From Pelotomaculum thermopropionicum SI (GTDB lineage Bacteria > Bacillota > Desulfotomaculia > Desulfotomaculales > Pelotomaculaceae): a DNA stretch of 64,000 nt. This document shows positions 63,668-64,000 of this stretch, one piece after another. The DNA lies in assembly GCA_000010565.1 (NCBI GenBank), contig AP009389.1, positions 1,922,001 through 1,986,000 of the forward strand. Direction: 5' to 3'. Position numbers and translations under genes: made by a program. Position 1 is the stretch's first letter; each line of letters starts with the position of its first letter. The notes beneath the pieces are model-generated. The model worked only from the letters and a program-made list of their open reading frames with translations, made no database searches and was not told where the DNA came from.

Positions 63668-63687
63668 GGCTTTAAGCGCTTAAAGCC
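63668..63687. repeat. 20-bp perfect palindrome before the transposase
   Basis: GGCTTTAAGCGCTTAAAGCC, centred 22 bases upstream of the transposase ribosome site. It could be a binding site or an attenuator hairpin of the IS. Confidence 0.5.
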
Positions 63688-63709
63688 TCCTAAACAGGAG
63701 GTTTTGGTT

Positions 63710-64000
63710 ATGCTTGATGCCAAAGAAAGGGAAAACATCGCCTTAAAAAAGTTTTCTTTAATTGCGCCGGTGTTGAACGAAGAAAAATTGAACCAGCAGG
63801 AATACTTTCGAAAGCTCTCGGACCAGCTTATCGACATGCCCCACTACGGACCGCGGCGCTATGCCGTGAAGTCCTTTCAGTGGTGGCTCTACCTTTACCG
63901 TCGCTATGGCCTGGAGGGGTTAAAACCGGGCTATCGCTCCGACCGTGGAAAAAGCCGCCGGGTGACTGCGGAAATCGCCGCAAAAATCCGGCAGAAAAGG
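63710..64000 (+). CDS. DDE-type transposase, N-terminal 97 residues, runs off the window
   Basis: MLDAKERENIALKKFSLIA start, AGGAGG upstream. 'ALKKFSLIAPVLNEEKLNQ' and 'YAVKSFQWWLYLYRRYGLEG' are the N-terminal helix-turn-helix of IS481-like or Mu-type transposases, which partner with the upstream DUF6431 gene. The DDE core is past position 64000. Confidence 0.75.
   Translation, partial: MLDAKERENIALKKFSLIAPVLNEEKLNQQEYFRKLSDQLIDMPHYGPRRYAVKSFQWWLYLYRRYGLEGLKPGYRSDRGKSRRVTAEIAAKIRQKR

Noticed and set aside
1-64000. CRISPR arrays, rRNA genes, phage attachment sites
   Set aside because: Looked for regularly spaced repeats, rRNA signatures and integrases with att repeats; none seen.

Overview
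The window reads as the chromosome of an anaerobic, endospore-forming, Gram-positive bacterium of the Peptococcaceae / Desulfotomaculum-Pelotomaculum type. The support is a gerA-type germination operon, spoIIGA-sigE-sigG directly after ftsZ, a class III (oxygen-sensitive) ribonucleotide reductase, FeoAB, a SelD that itself contains selenocysteine, frequent TTG/GTG starts with strong GGAGG sites, and GC-rich core genes next to AT-richer islands. The genus is inferred from gene order and protein style; no database was searched.

Layout. 1-600: the 5' end of an MBL-fold RNase-like gene (minus) and an FmdB-type zinc-ribbon gene (plus). 634-6019 (minus): a LysM/BsuPI/carbohydrate-binding protein, then gerAA-gerAB-gerAC with a small membrane gene. 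6129-9443 (minus): nrdR-nrdD-nrdG behind two NrdR boxes, with a large structured element between nrdD and nrdG. 9687-14010 (minus): ymxH, sigG, sigE, spoIIGA and selD. 14245-35722 (minus): the division and cell-wall (dcw) cluster, transcribed mraZ, rsmH, ftsL, spoVD-like PBP, murE, murF, mraY, murD, ftsW, murG, murC, murB, murA, ftsQ, two DUF881 genes, sbp, ftsA, ftsZ. It is interrupted between murA and ftsQ by three tiny, opposite-strand genes for YjcZ-like sporulation peptides behind a SigK-type promoter. 35834-43131 (minus): a PHP phosphatase, a MetE-like protein, an unknown conserved protein, Fur, a DacF-type carboxypeptidase and FeoB-FeoA with a near-perfect Fur box. 43362-48634 (plus): an MFS transporter, a polysaccharide deacetylase fusion and a GlcD/GlcF-like oxidase pair. 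48734-57325: an HtrA protease, a Lon-like protease, tRNA-Leu(UAA), a decayed trpXYZ-type ABC transporter operon, a thioesterase and an acyl-CoA synthetase.

57800-64000 is an accessory island. It holds a frameshifted IS3-family element, a 144-bp nested inverted repeat, and two inverted copies of one IS end (103 bp identical) enclosing about 3.2 kb of AT-richer DNA. Inside are a truncated HNH nuclease gene, a cyclic-di-GMP-I (GEMM-I) riboswitch with its terminator, two small genes resembling a split sigma factor (region-2-like and region-4-like), a glucosaminidase-like protein and a lipoprotein. The window ends in a DUF6431-type gene and the start of a DDE transposase.

The main regions fit together as growth and cell-wall synthesis, sporulation and germination, and anaerobic nucleotide and iron supply. 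The most interesting items are the selenocysteine-encoding selD, whose first 29 codons lie upstream of the uninterrupted frame; the c-di-GMP-controlled split-sigma cassette; the YjcZ-like triplet inside dcw; and two large unexplained inverted-repeat structures at 6689-6872 and 58976-59119.
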